A DNA stretch of 34,537 nt. It comes from Gammaproteobacteria bacterium. Lineage in GTDB: Bacteria; Pseudomonadota; Gammaproteobacteria; SZUA-229. A model generated the notes under the pieces. It did no database searches, was not told the origin of the DNA, and was given only the letters and a program-made list of their open reading frames with translations. The DNA lies in contig JAJDNP010000037.1 in NCBI GenBank assembly GCA_022340645.1, positions 1 through 34,537 on the forward strand. Reading direction: 5' to 3'. Below, one piece after another: positions 8,041 to 15,457 of the stretch; positions within the stretch are counted from its first letter, which is position 1, and every line of letters starts with the position of its first letter. The position numbers and the translations under genes are program-made.

Positions 8041-8561
8041 GCGAGGATAAAAAAATTGACATCGAAACCGAGGCTGAATTTCTGGCCAATGTGATTGCGC
8101 TAAAGATGGAATTCGAGGAGCGCCTGGAAGGTTTGGCCGATTGTCTTGCCATCCATAACAATCCGGCGGCAAGCGATGTGTTCAGGGGCCTTGCCAGCCA
8201 TATCACCAGTAATATACAGAAGCTGGAAGCTGTAGCCGCCAACCATCAGCTACCGGTTATTCCGCCATGGGAATATCAGTGGCATTGCTCCGATGATCCG
8301 GAAGCCCTGTGTATCGACCAGGCGCATTACATGATGAGCAGCAGGCAGGCGCTGGAACTGGCGCTATTCAACGAAAAGCGCAGCGTGGAATTCCTCAACA
8401 AGGTTGTTGACCAGGTTAACAATAACGCAGTCAAACAACTGGCGGCAGGGATGATAGCGATGGAACAGGAGTTCACTGAATCCATGCAACAGGCACTGGA
8501 TGATATGGAAGACGATATGCAGCCCTGCGAGGATCTGGATCCGCCAAACATGCCTGAATAA
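8037..8561 (+). CDS. Ferritin-like helical protein, third gene of the kor operon
   Basis: The protein is 174 residues from the ATG at 8037, which overlaps the korB stop (ATGA). An in-frame ATG at 7977 lies inside korB and is rejected. It is a predicted four-helix protein of the ferritin-like/rubrerythrin-like type, with helices at about residues 10-40, 45-65, 100-125 and 130-160. The AHYMMSSRQALELALFNEKRS segment (long helix 3) is characteristic. The diiron ligands look incomplete. Where ExxH motifs would be expected, helix 2 has SHITSN and helix 4 has EQEFTE. It may therefore be a structural or redox-partner protein of KorAB rather than an oxidase. I do not know a characterised homologue. 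Confidence 0.7.
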   Translation: MSEDKKIDIETEAEFLANVIALKMEFEERLEGLADCLAIHNNPAASDVFRGLASHITSNIQKLEAVAANHQLPVIPPWEYQWHCSDDPEALCIDQAHYMMSSRQALELALFNEKRSVEFLNKVVDQVNNNAVKQLAAGMIAMEQEFTESMQQALDDMEDDMQPCEDLDPPNMPE

Positions 8562-8598
8562 TCTGCAGGGATGACAGCAGTGGATCAGCGTACAACTT

Positions 8599-8625
8599 AT
8601 TGTCGCCGGGTTAATAGAATGTCGC
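8599..8625 (+). repeat. Half copy of hairpin repeat family C
   Basis: ATTGTCGCCGGGTTAATAGAA matches the right half of the hairpins at 26174-26211 and 31523-31556; the left arm is missing here. It lies just after the kor operon. Confidence 0.6.
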
Positions 8626-8704
8626 CCCGTTTATTACACACCCTCATCGAGTAACTAAATTGAAACCAGTCCAGCATGGTGCCCGCAGCTGCCAGGGCAC
8701 GTTA

Positions 8705-9463
8705 ATGGGTAAAGAGCTTTATCGCATTGATGATGGCGAGGGATCTATCGTGGTGACACAGCGTGGCAATAAACGAGTGTTGAGTTTTGGCTCGAGACTT
8801 GAACAGAGCAGTGTGCTGATGAACAGGCCCTGGTACCTGGTACACCAGTACACGCAGATCATGTTGCTCGGCCTGTTATTTGTCGATGCCAGGCGCATGG
8901 TATTACTCGGCCTGGGCGGTGGCGCGCTGGCACATTGTCTGAGTCATTATTTTCCCCGGTCAGCGATCCAGGTTGTCGAGATTCGACAGGCTGTAATCGA
9001 GATTGCTTGTGACTGGTTTGATTTGCCGCGGCGGGGCAATCTGCATGTTGTCAAAGATGATGCATTACATTACCTGTCGCAACTGGAGCAAGGTGCAGCC
9101 GATATTATCTTTAGCGATCTGTATGTCGCCGAAGGCATGTCGGCATGTCAGGCACAGCTGGAATTTATCTATACCAGTTTTGCGGCATTGAGTGAGCAGG
9201 GTTGCCTGGTGATAAACTTTCACCAGAAGCCGGATGAGGGTTCGGCGCTGATGGATACGGTTGAAGGATTGTTTAGCGAAATAATCGTCCATGACTCGGA
9301 AGCATTGCCGGGGGAAAGTCCAAATTCTGTTATGTTCTGCTGCAAGTGTGCTGTTGCCTTGCATCAGCCAGAAGTAAACCGGCGTGCTGAATTACTGGCA
9401 AAGCAGCTGAAAATGCCATTGCTGCAGTATTACCGTGATCTTCTGGGTAAAGCAGGGTGGTAG
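8705..9463 (+). CDS. Spermidine synthase-fold methyltransferase-like protein
   Basis: The protein is 252 residues from ATG 8705 (AGGG upstream). A TTG at 8660 with a weak site would add 15 residues. It begins directly in the N-terminal beta domain (ELYRIDDGEGSIVVTQ). The Rossmann core follows: the nucleotide-binding loop VLLGLGGGALAHCLSHYFP, the acidic strand end VVEIRQAVIEIA, VKDDALHYL, then IIFSDLYVAEG and GCLVINFHQ. This is the polyamine-synthase/SAM-fold family often annotated as spermidine synthase or fused-MFS spermidine synthase-like. Whether it makes polyamines is uncertain: the DxxxP-type catalytic signature of true spermidine synthases is replaced by SDLYVAEG. It stands alone between the kor operon and the DUF504 gene. 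Confidence 0.75.
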   Translation: MGKELYRIDDGEGSIVVTQRGNKRVLSFGSRLEQSSVLMNRPWYLVHQYTQIMLLGLLFVDARRMVLLGLGGGALAHCLSHYFPRSAIQVVEIRQAVIEIACDWFDLPRRGNLHVVKDDALHYLSQLEQGAADIIFSDLYVAEGMSACQAQLEFIYTSFAALSEQGCLVINFHQKPDEGSALMDTVEGLFSEIIVHDSEALPGESPNSVMFCCKCAVALHQPEVNRRAELLAKQLKMPLLQYYRDLLGKAGW

Positions 9464-9541
9464 TGAATTGAAACGCTATTTTATTCGGACATCTGGAACG
9501 GTGGATGGCTTCATTAACCGAATGAGTTATAAAGACTGGCG

Positions 9542-9799
9542 ATGACACCGATTCATGAACTACTCAATCGCATCCGCTGGGATAAAGATTATGGTGATGC
9601 TGTGTTTGTGATTGGTTATTACGATCATATCGAGGACAGGATCATCACGGTGCCGCTAAAAGAACTGACTTTCGACAAGGAAGATCATTTCGATTTTGGG
9701 CTGAAGGATGATGAAGGGGAGTGGCAAAGCATTCCGCTTCATCGTATTCGCCGGGTTTTTCGTAATGGTGAACTGGTGTGGGAACGCCGGGTGGAATAA
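9542..9799 (+). CDS. DUF504 (UPF0248/MJ1316-type) family protein
   Basis: This 85-residue protein has the whole DUF504 domain. It begins PIHELLNRIRWDKDYG. The centre has VIGYYDHIEDRIITVPLKEL, and the end has IPLHRIRRVFRNGELVWERR. The IPxHRIxxVxxxGxxVWxR ending is diagnostic. Small DUF504/MJ1316 domains occur alone or next to RNA-processing and nucleotidyltransferase domains, and an RNA-linked role has been proposed for the family. The function here is unknown. It follows the spermidine-synthase-like gene by 78 bases on the same strand. Confidence 0.85.
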   Translation: MTPIHELLNRIRWDKDYGDAVFVIGYYDHIEDRIITVPLKELTFDKEDHFDFGLKDDEGEWQSIPLHRIRRVFRNGELVWERRVE

Positions 9800-9973
9800 G
9801 GCTATTGCTGCGCTTTTTGCTGATTTGATAGCCATTTGTTTTAAAAACTGCGTTGGAGCGCAATATTTTCTAATATTAGAAAGAATTAAATCTGGCATCA
9901 ATGTCATTTAGTTAAGGTATAGTTATCTTTGTACGTTCAATTAAATTGGCAGAAACAAATTAATGATAACGCT

Positions 9974-10042
9974 GTAGGTTCAAATTTATTCGGACATTTA
10001 CGATTATGATTACTGACGATGTCCGAATAAATTCGAACCTAC
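9974..10042. repeat. Palindromic repeat family B, short perfect form
   Basis: The left arm GTAGGTTCAAATTTATTCGG (plus ACAT) and the right arm ATGTCCGAATAAATT (plus CGAACCTAC) form a near-perfect 24-base inverted repeat around a 21-base loop. The arms recur at 29404-29466 and at the right end of 31213-31347. The rest of 9800-10097 is AT-rich and holds no gene I can support. Confidence 0.85.
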
Positions 10043-10097
10043 GTGAACAACGCCAGGCAATTATAGACAGGTAAAAATTTGCCTTCAGGAAAAGAAA

Positions 10098-10982
10098 ATG
10101 GCTTCAGCAATATTAACTGAGTTCACGAAAAGCACGAAACCAAGGATACTTGTTTCCATCCTGCTTGTATCCATTTCACTCTTTTCCATTTTCCAGGTAT
10201 TCGATGCTTATGGCGAAAAACATACCATGGCGGGGTTTAATCGCTCGCTGGCATCGTTTGCGATAGCAAAAGGGCTGAATAGCGCTATTTCTATCGTACA
10301 GGAAACGGAAGTTGCCTTAGAGCCGGGAGGCATCGGGATAATTTTATCTCCAGGGCAGATACTTGACCCGGCGAATGATTTGGTTGAGCGGTTTTCTAAT
10401 GTCATGCTTATCTGCACCACATCTTTTGGTATTCAGGCCATCTTGTTGAAGATATTCTCGTCATATACATTTTCTGCAATCGTTTCTCTCTCACTGCTGG
10501 GGACTTTAATACTGATATGGAATAATGACAAATATCCTGATTATGTCAAAAACTTTCTTTATCGCCTGGTTGTCTTTCTTGTTATTCTGCGTTTCTGTAT
10601 TCCGGCAATGACGATAATCAACAACAGTCTTTATACAGGTTTTCTTGAAACAAAATACATCGAGTCAACTCAGCAGCTTCAAGATTCTGATAAGGCCATT
10701 GCTGACATTACAAGTAAAAGTTCAGACGAAGAGCAGGACACAGTGGAGCTGTCATGGTATGAAATGATCGGCGGTAAAATAAATAAAGCCATGGATTCGC
10801 TGGATATTAAAAAGCAGATTGAAACACAGGTCGATAAATTAAAGGCAGAGGTGGAAAGAATCACAAATAATATTATTGATTTGATCATCGTGTTTATTAT
10901 TCAAACTATCTTGTTTCCGCTTTTGTTTCTGTGGCTGATTTTGAAAATGTTGAAGATTAACTATTCCTTCAAATATGTTTAG
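10098..10982 (+). CDS. Multi-helix membrane protein, function unknown
   Basis: This 294-residue AT-rich gene is preceded by AGGAAAAG. Hydrophobic segments lie at about residues 15-33, 97-145 (two helices), 152-175 and 268-290. Between the first and second is a large polar loop (about 35-95). Between the last two is a charged, partly coiled-coil region (about 195-262: QQLQDSDKAIADITSK, then KKQIETQVDKLKAEVERITN). This suggests a membrane protein with an extended periplasmic or cytoplasmic stalk. I do not recognise a family. Its codon use is AT-rich like the following small gene, unlike the kor operon. Confidence 0.65.
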   Translation: MASAILTEFTKSTKPRILVSILLVSISLFSIFQVFDAYGEKHTMAGFNRSLASFAIAKGLNSAISIVQETEVALEPGGIGIILSPGQILDPANDLVERFSNVMLICTTSFGIQAILLKIFSSYTFSAIVSLSLLGTLILIWNNDKYPDYVKNFLYRLVVFLVILRFCIPAMTIINNSLYTGFLETKYIESTQQLQDSDKAIADITSKSSDEEQDTVELSWYEMIGGKINKAMDSLDIKKQIETQVDKLKAEVERITNNIIDLIIVFIIQTILFPLLFLWLILKMLKINYSFKYV

Positions 10983-11092
10983 TAAAATAGCGAAAAGGGT
11001 CAGAGAGCAATTGTTTCTAATATTGGCGAAGATTGCTTTCATCCATTTAATTACATAAGCTGTCTATTCATAGTATAGGAATGGTATCAATC

Positions 11093-11356
11093 ATGACACA
11101 GCGTAAATCAGATCTTGATGAATTACTGGAAAAACTTAAACAGGGCCGTGATGAACTTAATGTGAAGATGCATCTTGGCAAGGCTGAGGCGAAAGACCTG
11201 TGGCAGGAGACGGAAGACAAATGGCGGCATCTGCGCAGTCAGCTGGATGAGATTAATGACGACACCGGCGATGTTGCAAAGGATGTCGGAGCAACCGCGA
11301 TCTTGCTTGCCGAGGAAATCAAAGAGGGTTATGAGCGGTTAAAGAAGATGCTTTGA
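11093..11356 (+). CDS. Small coiled-coil protein, function unknown
   Basis: The protein is 87 residues from ATG 11093. ATG 11081 abuts the AGGA ribosome-binding site and is too close. It is almost entirely helical and highly charged, with heptad-like spacing from DLDELLEKLKQGRDELN to LRSQLDEINDD. A small Ala-rich segment follows (VGATAILLAEEIKEGYERLKK). There is no signal or membrane segment. Small helical proteins of this shape include phasin-like and stress proteins. The PhaF-like gene downstream makes a granule-associated role conceivable but unproven. Confidence 0.6.
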   Translation: MTQRKSDLDELLEKLKQGRDELNVKMHLGKAEAKDLWQETEDKWRHLRSQLDEINDDTGDVAKDVGATAILLAEEIKEGYERLKKML

Positions 11357-11396
11357 TAATAATCCTCTCTGACACCAATGTCCCCTGTGTCAGGAT

Positions 11397-11502
11397 AGTT
11401 AAGCTCATTTTTCTTTTGTAGGTGCAAATTTATTCGCATGATGCGCACATGCGTTGGCACCGCTGTGCGAATTTGTCGCACCTGCATTCTTAACTTACCG
11501 GC
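11397..11502. repeat. Palindromic repeat family A, copy 2
   Basis: The core contains TTGGCACCGCTGTGCGAATT and TTGTCGCACCT, identical to 3551-3653. The left arm here reads GTAGGTGCAAATTTATTCGC, which blends into the family B arm. The surrounding stretch 11357-11671 is very AT-rich (11530-11650) and may carry the promoter of the next gene. No gene was found in it. Confidence 0.85.
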
Positions 11503-11671
11503 ATTGTCTCTGACACGGTTGTTACATCCAGTAGAAAAATCGTATATTTTTGATATATATCTAGTATAAGTCCGATATATTAATTTATTATTTTACTTAT
11601 CATGTAATCTTAAATTACAATAATTTTAAGATTATTCATTATATTTTCGACCGGTCGGAGGTTGAACTAAA

Positions 11672-12319
11672 ATGGCAACTAAGAAATCAACTGCTAAACA
11701 AAAGAAACAGAATACGCCTGGCATTAAAACTTCCGTGAGTACAACGGCATCAGCAATAATTGATGAAATCGACAAGGCCAGGGAAGTCGTTGTACGTGAG
11801 ATACGTGAAGGTTTTAATGTTGTCAGCAATAAAGCATCTGCAGCTGCTGATGCTATTGCCGACACATCGGTAAAAGTAAAAGATACCATCACCGAAACGG
11901 CTACAGATGCAACTTCATCTGTTAAAGATACACTCTCCGAAACACCGCCAAAACAACTTATACTTAAGCTCGTAGACGAAGTTGAGGAAGTTGCGGAGAG
12001 TATAATTGACGGCATTGGTTCACGATTCAGACAGCTTCGATCAGCGGCGACAAAAGCAGACAAGACTGGCAAAAAGAAAACTGCAAAGAAAAAAGTCGCC
12101 AGGAAGACAGTAACCAAGAAGACGGCAGCCAAGAAGACAGCAGCCAGTAAAAAGGCAGCCAAAAAGAAAACTGTAAAGAAAAAAGTCGCCAGGAAGACAG
12201 TAGCCAAAAAGAAAACTGCAAAGAAAAAAGTAGCTAAGAAGACAGTGACCAAGAAGACAGCAGCCAGCAAAAAGGCAGCTAAAAAGAAAGCAGCAAAGAA
12301 AAAGGCCGGGAAGAAATAA
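11672..12319 (+). CDS. PhaF-like/histone H1-like Lys-Ala-rich DNA-binding protein
   Basis: This 215-residue protein has two halves. Residues 20-125 are an amphipathic, largely helical region (SAIIDEIDKAREVVVREI, KLVDEVEEVAESIIDGIGSR). Residues 131-215 are a low-complexity tail of KKTAAKK/KKKVARKT repeats. The tail is typical of bacterial histone H1-like proteins (AlgP, PhaF) and should bind DNA non-specifically. PhaF of pseudomonads combines a phasin N-terminus with such a tail and ties polyhydroxyalkanoate granules to the nucleoid. The PHA-system gene at 13362-13637 fits that reading, but the N-terminal match to phasins is by architecture only. The start has GGAGGT upstream. The near-identical internal repeats make this gene prone to length variation. 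Confidence 0.75.
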   Translation: MATKKSTAKQKKQNTPGIKTSVSTTASAIIDEIDKAREVVVREIREGFNVVSNKASAAADAIADTSVKVKDTITETATDATSSVKDTLSETPPKQLILKLVDEVEEVAESIIDGIGSRFRQLRSAATKADKTGKKKTAKKKVARKTVTKKTAAKKTAASKKAAKKKTVKKKVARKTVAKKKTAKKKVAKKTVTKKTAASKKAAKKKAAKKKAGKK

Positions 12320-12518
12320 AACGGCCTGTTTCGCATTATTACAAAATGATGCAATGGCCATAAATCGTGTGTGGCCGCTGTGATCGATAAAACTATCTGC
12401 CGTTGCTGCATAGCCGCTAATGAGATTCCGCATTTCTGGTTTTTTGAAGTAGCTGTGGCTGATGCAACGTGGCAGACTTTCGTGCTGGCATGGTGTTTTT
12501 TTACGACAGGTATCCGTG

Positions 12519-13355
12519 ATGTCGGAAACAGCGAATAAAAACCGAAAATCTTCCGCCACAACAAGCCTGCCGATGACATTCGAGGCCGAGGATCTTGATG
12601 CGTTGCGCAGTGCGTACTTTACGCTTGAGCACCCCAGTCTCGCTGCGCGGCTCTCAGGAGTGATTGGTACGCCCATCGATATGGCTATCCATCTTCTCCC
12701 CAAATCCTGGTATAAAAGTTTTCATCAGGCTGCTGAGCGTGCGATTGGTAAAGCGCTTGAGGTAGCTGTTTCAGCGATGCGTCGGCGACAGGATTTCAGT
12801 GAAAATGAAATTTATTTCAAGATGTTAATCGCGGGTACAGGCGGTTTAGGTGGTTTTTTTGGATTGCCCGGACTGCTCATTGAGTTGCCTGTCAGTACAA
12901 CGGTGATGATACGCGGCATTGCTGAAATTGCTCGCGAAGAAGGTGAAGATATCCACACAGCCGAAGCTCAAATGGCTTGCATTCAGGTATTTGCGCTGGG
13001 CGGCAAAGTCGAAAGCGATGATGCGGCCGAAACGGGCTATTATGGTATTCGCCTGGCCCTGTCGGGTTATATGTCAGCGGCTATTGCTCATGTCACGAAG
13101 CAAGGGTTTAGTGCTGATTCCGGCCCGGTTGTATTGAGGCTGCTTAATGCTGTCGCCAGCAGGTTTGGTGTTACGGTTTCACAGCGCGCGGCAGCGCAGA
13201 TTTTGCCTGTCGTTGGTGCTGTTGGAGCAGCGGCAGTGAATACAATTTTTATGCAACACTTTCAGAGTATGGCAAGGGCGCATTTCACCGTTCGCCGTCT
13301 GGAACGAAAGTATGGTGAAGCTTTCGTGCGCGCGCATTATAAATCTTTTGAATGA
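12519..13355 (+). CDS. EcsC family protein
   Basis: The protein is 278 residues from ATG 12519 (ACAGG upstream). ATG 12462 would add 19 residues lacking family character. The EcsC signature is present: a glycine-rich hydrophobic hairpin (GTGGLGGFFGLPGLLIELPV) is followed by TTVMIRGIAEIAREEGED. Then come the QMACIQVFALGG segment and a second Gly/Ala-rich hydrophobic stretch near residues 220-240 (QILPVVGAVGAAAVNTIF). EcsC proteins are peripheral or inserted membrane proteins of unknown biochemical role, named after a gene beside an ABC exporter in Bacillus. No transporter is adjacent here. The gene lies between the PhaF-like gene and the convergent PHA-system gene. Confidence 0.85.
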   Translation: MSETANKNRKSSATTSLPMTFEAEDLDALRSAYFTLEHPSLAARLSGVIGTPIDMAIHLLPKSWYKSFHQAAERAIGKALEVAVSAMRRRQDFSENEIYFKMLIAGTGGLGGFFGLPGLLIELPVSTTVMIRGIAEIAREEGEDIHTAEAQMACIQVFALGGKVESDDAAETGYYGIRLALSGYMSAAIAHVTKQGFSADSGPVVLRLLNAVASRFGVTVSQRAAAQILPVVGAVGAAAVNTIFMQHFQSMARAHFTVRRLERKYGEAFVRAHYKSFE

Positions 13356-13361
13356 AAAGAT

Positions 13362-13637
13362 TCAGCTGAGACGTTCATCCAGGTAGTTTGTTACGGTTTT
13401 CTCAACGGTGCCTTTCAATGGGGCAAGTACCAGGCTCAGCTTGATTTCGACTTCGACGTCGTTGCCGCTGATATCGATATGGCCACTGGCGCCGCTGCGT
13501 TTGAACACCAGGCGATCGCCTTGCCAGCTGTATGTGGCAGACAGATCCTTGCTAAGTTTATCAGCAAGATTCTGCACCTCGTTTCTTACTGTTTCATTAT
13601 CAAGATGGTGTTTTCTTTTGATATGAATCGTCGCCAT
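13362..13637 (-). CDS. Polyhydroxyalkanoic acid system family protein (PHA_gran_rgn)
   Basis: This 91-residue protein starts MATIHIKRKHHLD. It continues with EVQNLADKLSKDLSATYSWQGDRLVFKRSGASG and ends in IDISGNDVEVEIKLSLVLAPLKG plus a short helix. This layout matches the small PHA_gran_rgn family found beside PHA synthase genes. The family is of unknown mechanism and has a compact alpha/beta fold like polyketide-cyclase fragments. It is convergent with the EcsC gene, only 6 bases between the stops. No PHA synthase or depolymerase is in the window, so the PHA link rests on family naming. Confidence 0.8.
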   Translation of the reverse strand: MATIHIKRKHHLDNETVRNEVQNLADKLSKDLSATYSWQGDRLVFKRSGASGHIDISGNDVEVEIKLSLVLAPLKGTVEKTVTNYLDERLS

Positions 13638-13909
13638 TATTCTCCCGTGTCAAAGATCTGTGCCGTGGCGATACAATAATACTTTCATAAAGCATTGGCA
13701 ACTAATCAGCAGCTATGTGGAAAGTTGCAGCAAAATCACAATAACTTCACGGACTGCAATACCGCCAGACTGGTGAACCTGGCAAACAATATAATGGAGT
13801 TTTGTAATATGTTACGATTGAGCGACGGCTATCAGGTCTGCCTGTCAATCATTTAAACGTACTGATATGTGTTTTCCATTATGGGTGTATATTTATACAA
13901 AGGAGTCTT

Positions 13910-13969
13910 ATGATTACCGTACTTTTTCTAGGTAGCCTGAGTGTACTGGTGTATAATAACTTTCAATAA
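13910..13969 (+). CDS. Putative 19-residue hydrophobic peptide
   Basis: ATG at 13910 is preceded by a strong AAAGGAGT site at a good distance. It opens a 19-codon frame encoding MITVLFLGSLSVLVYNNFQ, a single hydrophobic segment. It ends 31 bases before the next gene's chosen start. Its size is that of known single-helix regulatory or toxin-like peptides. Without conservation data this is only a candidate. Confidence 0.35.
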   Translation: MITVLFLGSLSVLVYNNFQ

Positions 13970-14000
13970 TACTTCGAAATAAAGTAATATGAGGTTAATT

Positions 14001-14231
14001 ATGGGGCGCTTCCTGGTAACGGGTATAACCTTTGGAGTCTTCATGACTGAGGCTTTAATTCATTACAATATGGGGCGTGCCAGAGAAGATAACGTCTCAG
14101 GTAAGCCGGTTCATTTTGAACTGCCGCCGCCGAAAGAACTTGCCAAGATTGCGGCGGTAACAGGTGTTTTCTCTGTTGTCAGCGGTGTGTTGATTGGTTC
14201 CCTGAACAAATATCTTCCACCAAAAGCCTGA
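14001..14231 (+). CDS. Small two-helix membrane protein, function unknown
   Basis: The protein is 76 residues from ATG 14001, which has a GAGG site six bases upstream. ATG 13989 lacks one. The first hydrophobic segment is at about residues 3-18 (FLVTGITFGVFMTEAL). The loop contains HFELPPPKELAK, and the second segment (IAAVTGVFSVVSGVLIGSL) ends near the C-terminus. I do not recognise a family. It converges with the SAM-synthase-like gene, 17 bases apart. Confidence 0.65.
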   Translation: MGRFLVTGITFGVFMTEALIHYNMGRAREDNVSGKPVHFELPPPKELAKIAAVTGVFSVVSGVLIGSLNKYLPPKA

Positions 14232-14248
14232 AATTTAAGTGGTAAGGC

Positions 14249-15457
14249 TTATTTCAGCTTACTGGCGATAGCAGTGTCCTCCCATGGGAGATCAATATCC
14301 GAGCGGCCCATATGTCCATAGACCGCCAGCTGGCGATAGAAACCGCCAGGCTGGGCGCTTAGTTTTTTCAGGCCAAGGTCACGTACTATAGCGCCGGGAC
14401 GAAAATCTATTACCTCGGATAAACGCCTGGCAATATCCGCTTCATTAAGTTCGCTACTACCAAAAGTGCGAACCCGGATGCTTACCGGTTCGGCATATCC
14501 AATCGAATAACTCAGCTGTACTTCACATTCCCGAGCTAATCCTGCGGCAACAACATTTTTTGCCGCGTAACGTGCGATGTAGGCACCAACTCGGTCAATA
14601 CGCATTGGATCCTTGCCACTCAATGCATGACCGCTTGAACGTGCATAGCCACCATAAGTATCGATACCTGTTTTACGTCCAGTCAGGCCTGAATGGACGG
14701 AGGGGCCACCGCCTTTACGAATGCCGTCCGGATTAATATGAATAATAGTGTCTGCATCTGATTTTATCTGCTCTTTTTTCAGTACGGGACTTATCACGTG
14801 TTCGTTCAGGTCCTCACGCAGGCCTTCTATATCAACATCGCTGTTTTCATCCTGGGTTGCTACTATGGTGATGCTGTGTATGCGGGTGGGCTGGTTGTTA
14901 TGAAATTCGAAACCGACCTGTATTTCAGCATCTGGTAGCAGATATTGAAGTTTTTTATCGGATTTTATTACGTCCATACGATGGGCTAGCCGATGAGCAA
15001 GTGAAATCGGCAGTGGCATCAGGTCCTTTGTCTGATCACAGGCATAGCCGAAAATGCTGGTCTGCTGACGTGCGGTGATTTTTTCGATATCCTGATCTGA
15101 CATTTCATCCAGGGCTATCGGGAAATAGTCCGTGTTGCTATGGTCCATGATGCTGGTCAGGATAGTGCAGTCGTTTGCATCAAAAACTTTCCTGGGATAG
15201 CCGATATCACGTATTGTACGGCGTGCAATGTCTGAAATGTCCAGCATGGTTGCAGCAGAAGCATAATGGCTGGAAATAAAAATTATACCGCTGGATACAG
15301 CGCACTCAGCGACGACGCGGGCATCAGGGTCCTGCTGCAGAAAGAGATCGACAATAGCATCGCTGATCTGATCACAGATTTTGTCAGGGTGCCCGCTGGT
15401 TACGGATTCTGAGGTGAATATAAAGCTATTTTCCATATTTGATTTTTCGCTTGTCAT
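14249..15457 (-). CDS. Divergent S-adenosylmethionine synthase (MetK family) coupled to a P-type ATPase
   Basis: This 402-residue protein aligns along its whole length with bacterial MetK, which makes S-adenosylmethionine from methionine and ATP. Conserved parts include FTSESVTSGHPDKICDQISD (residues 14-33), FGYACDQTKDLMP, GLTGRKTGIDTYGG, SGKDPMRIDRV and AAKNVVAAGLARECEVQLSY. Several hallmark residues differ from E. coli MetK as I recall it. The GAGDQG loop reads ARQQTS (129-134), the Asp of GDxGLTGRK is His255, and GGGAFSGKD becomes SGHALSGKD. It may be a specialised paralogue or an enzyme with changed activity. Start 15457 has GAGGGGGA upstream and overlaps the ATPase stop (ATGA), so the two are co-translated. 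A housekeeping metK would not normally sit here. Confidence 0.8.
   Translation of the reverse strand: MTSEKSNMENSFIFTSESVTSGHPDKICDQISDAIVDLFLQQDPDARVVAECAVSSGIIFISSHYASAATMLDISDIARRTIRDIGYPRKVFDANDCTILTSIMDHSNTDYFPIALDEMSDQDIEKITARQQTSIFGYACDQTKDLMPLPISLAHRLAHRMDVIKSDKKLQYLLPDAEIQVGFEFHNNQPTRIHSITIVATQDENSDVDIEGLREDLNEHVISPVLKKEQIKSDADTIIHINPDGIRKGGGPSVHSGLTGRKTGIDTYGGYARSSGHALSGKDPMRIDRVGAYIARYAAKNVVAAGLARECEVQLSYSIGYAEPVSIRVRTFGSSELNEADIARRLSEVIDFRPGAIVRDLGLKKLSAQPGGFYRQLAVYGHMGRSDIDLPWEDTAIASKLK

Noticed and set aside
11632-12579. Long minus-strand frame of 315 codons opposite the Lys/Ala-rich gene
   Set aside because: Its Phe/Leu/Ala-rich repeats are the complement of the KKTAAKK codons; it has no ribosome-binding site and is a shadow.
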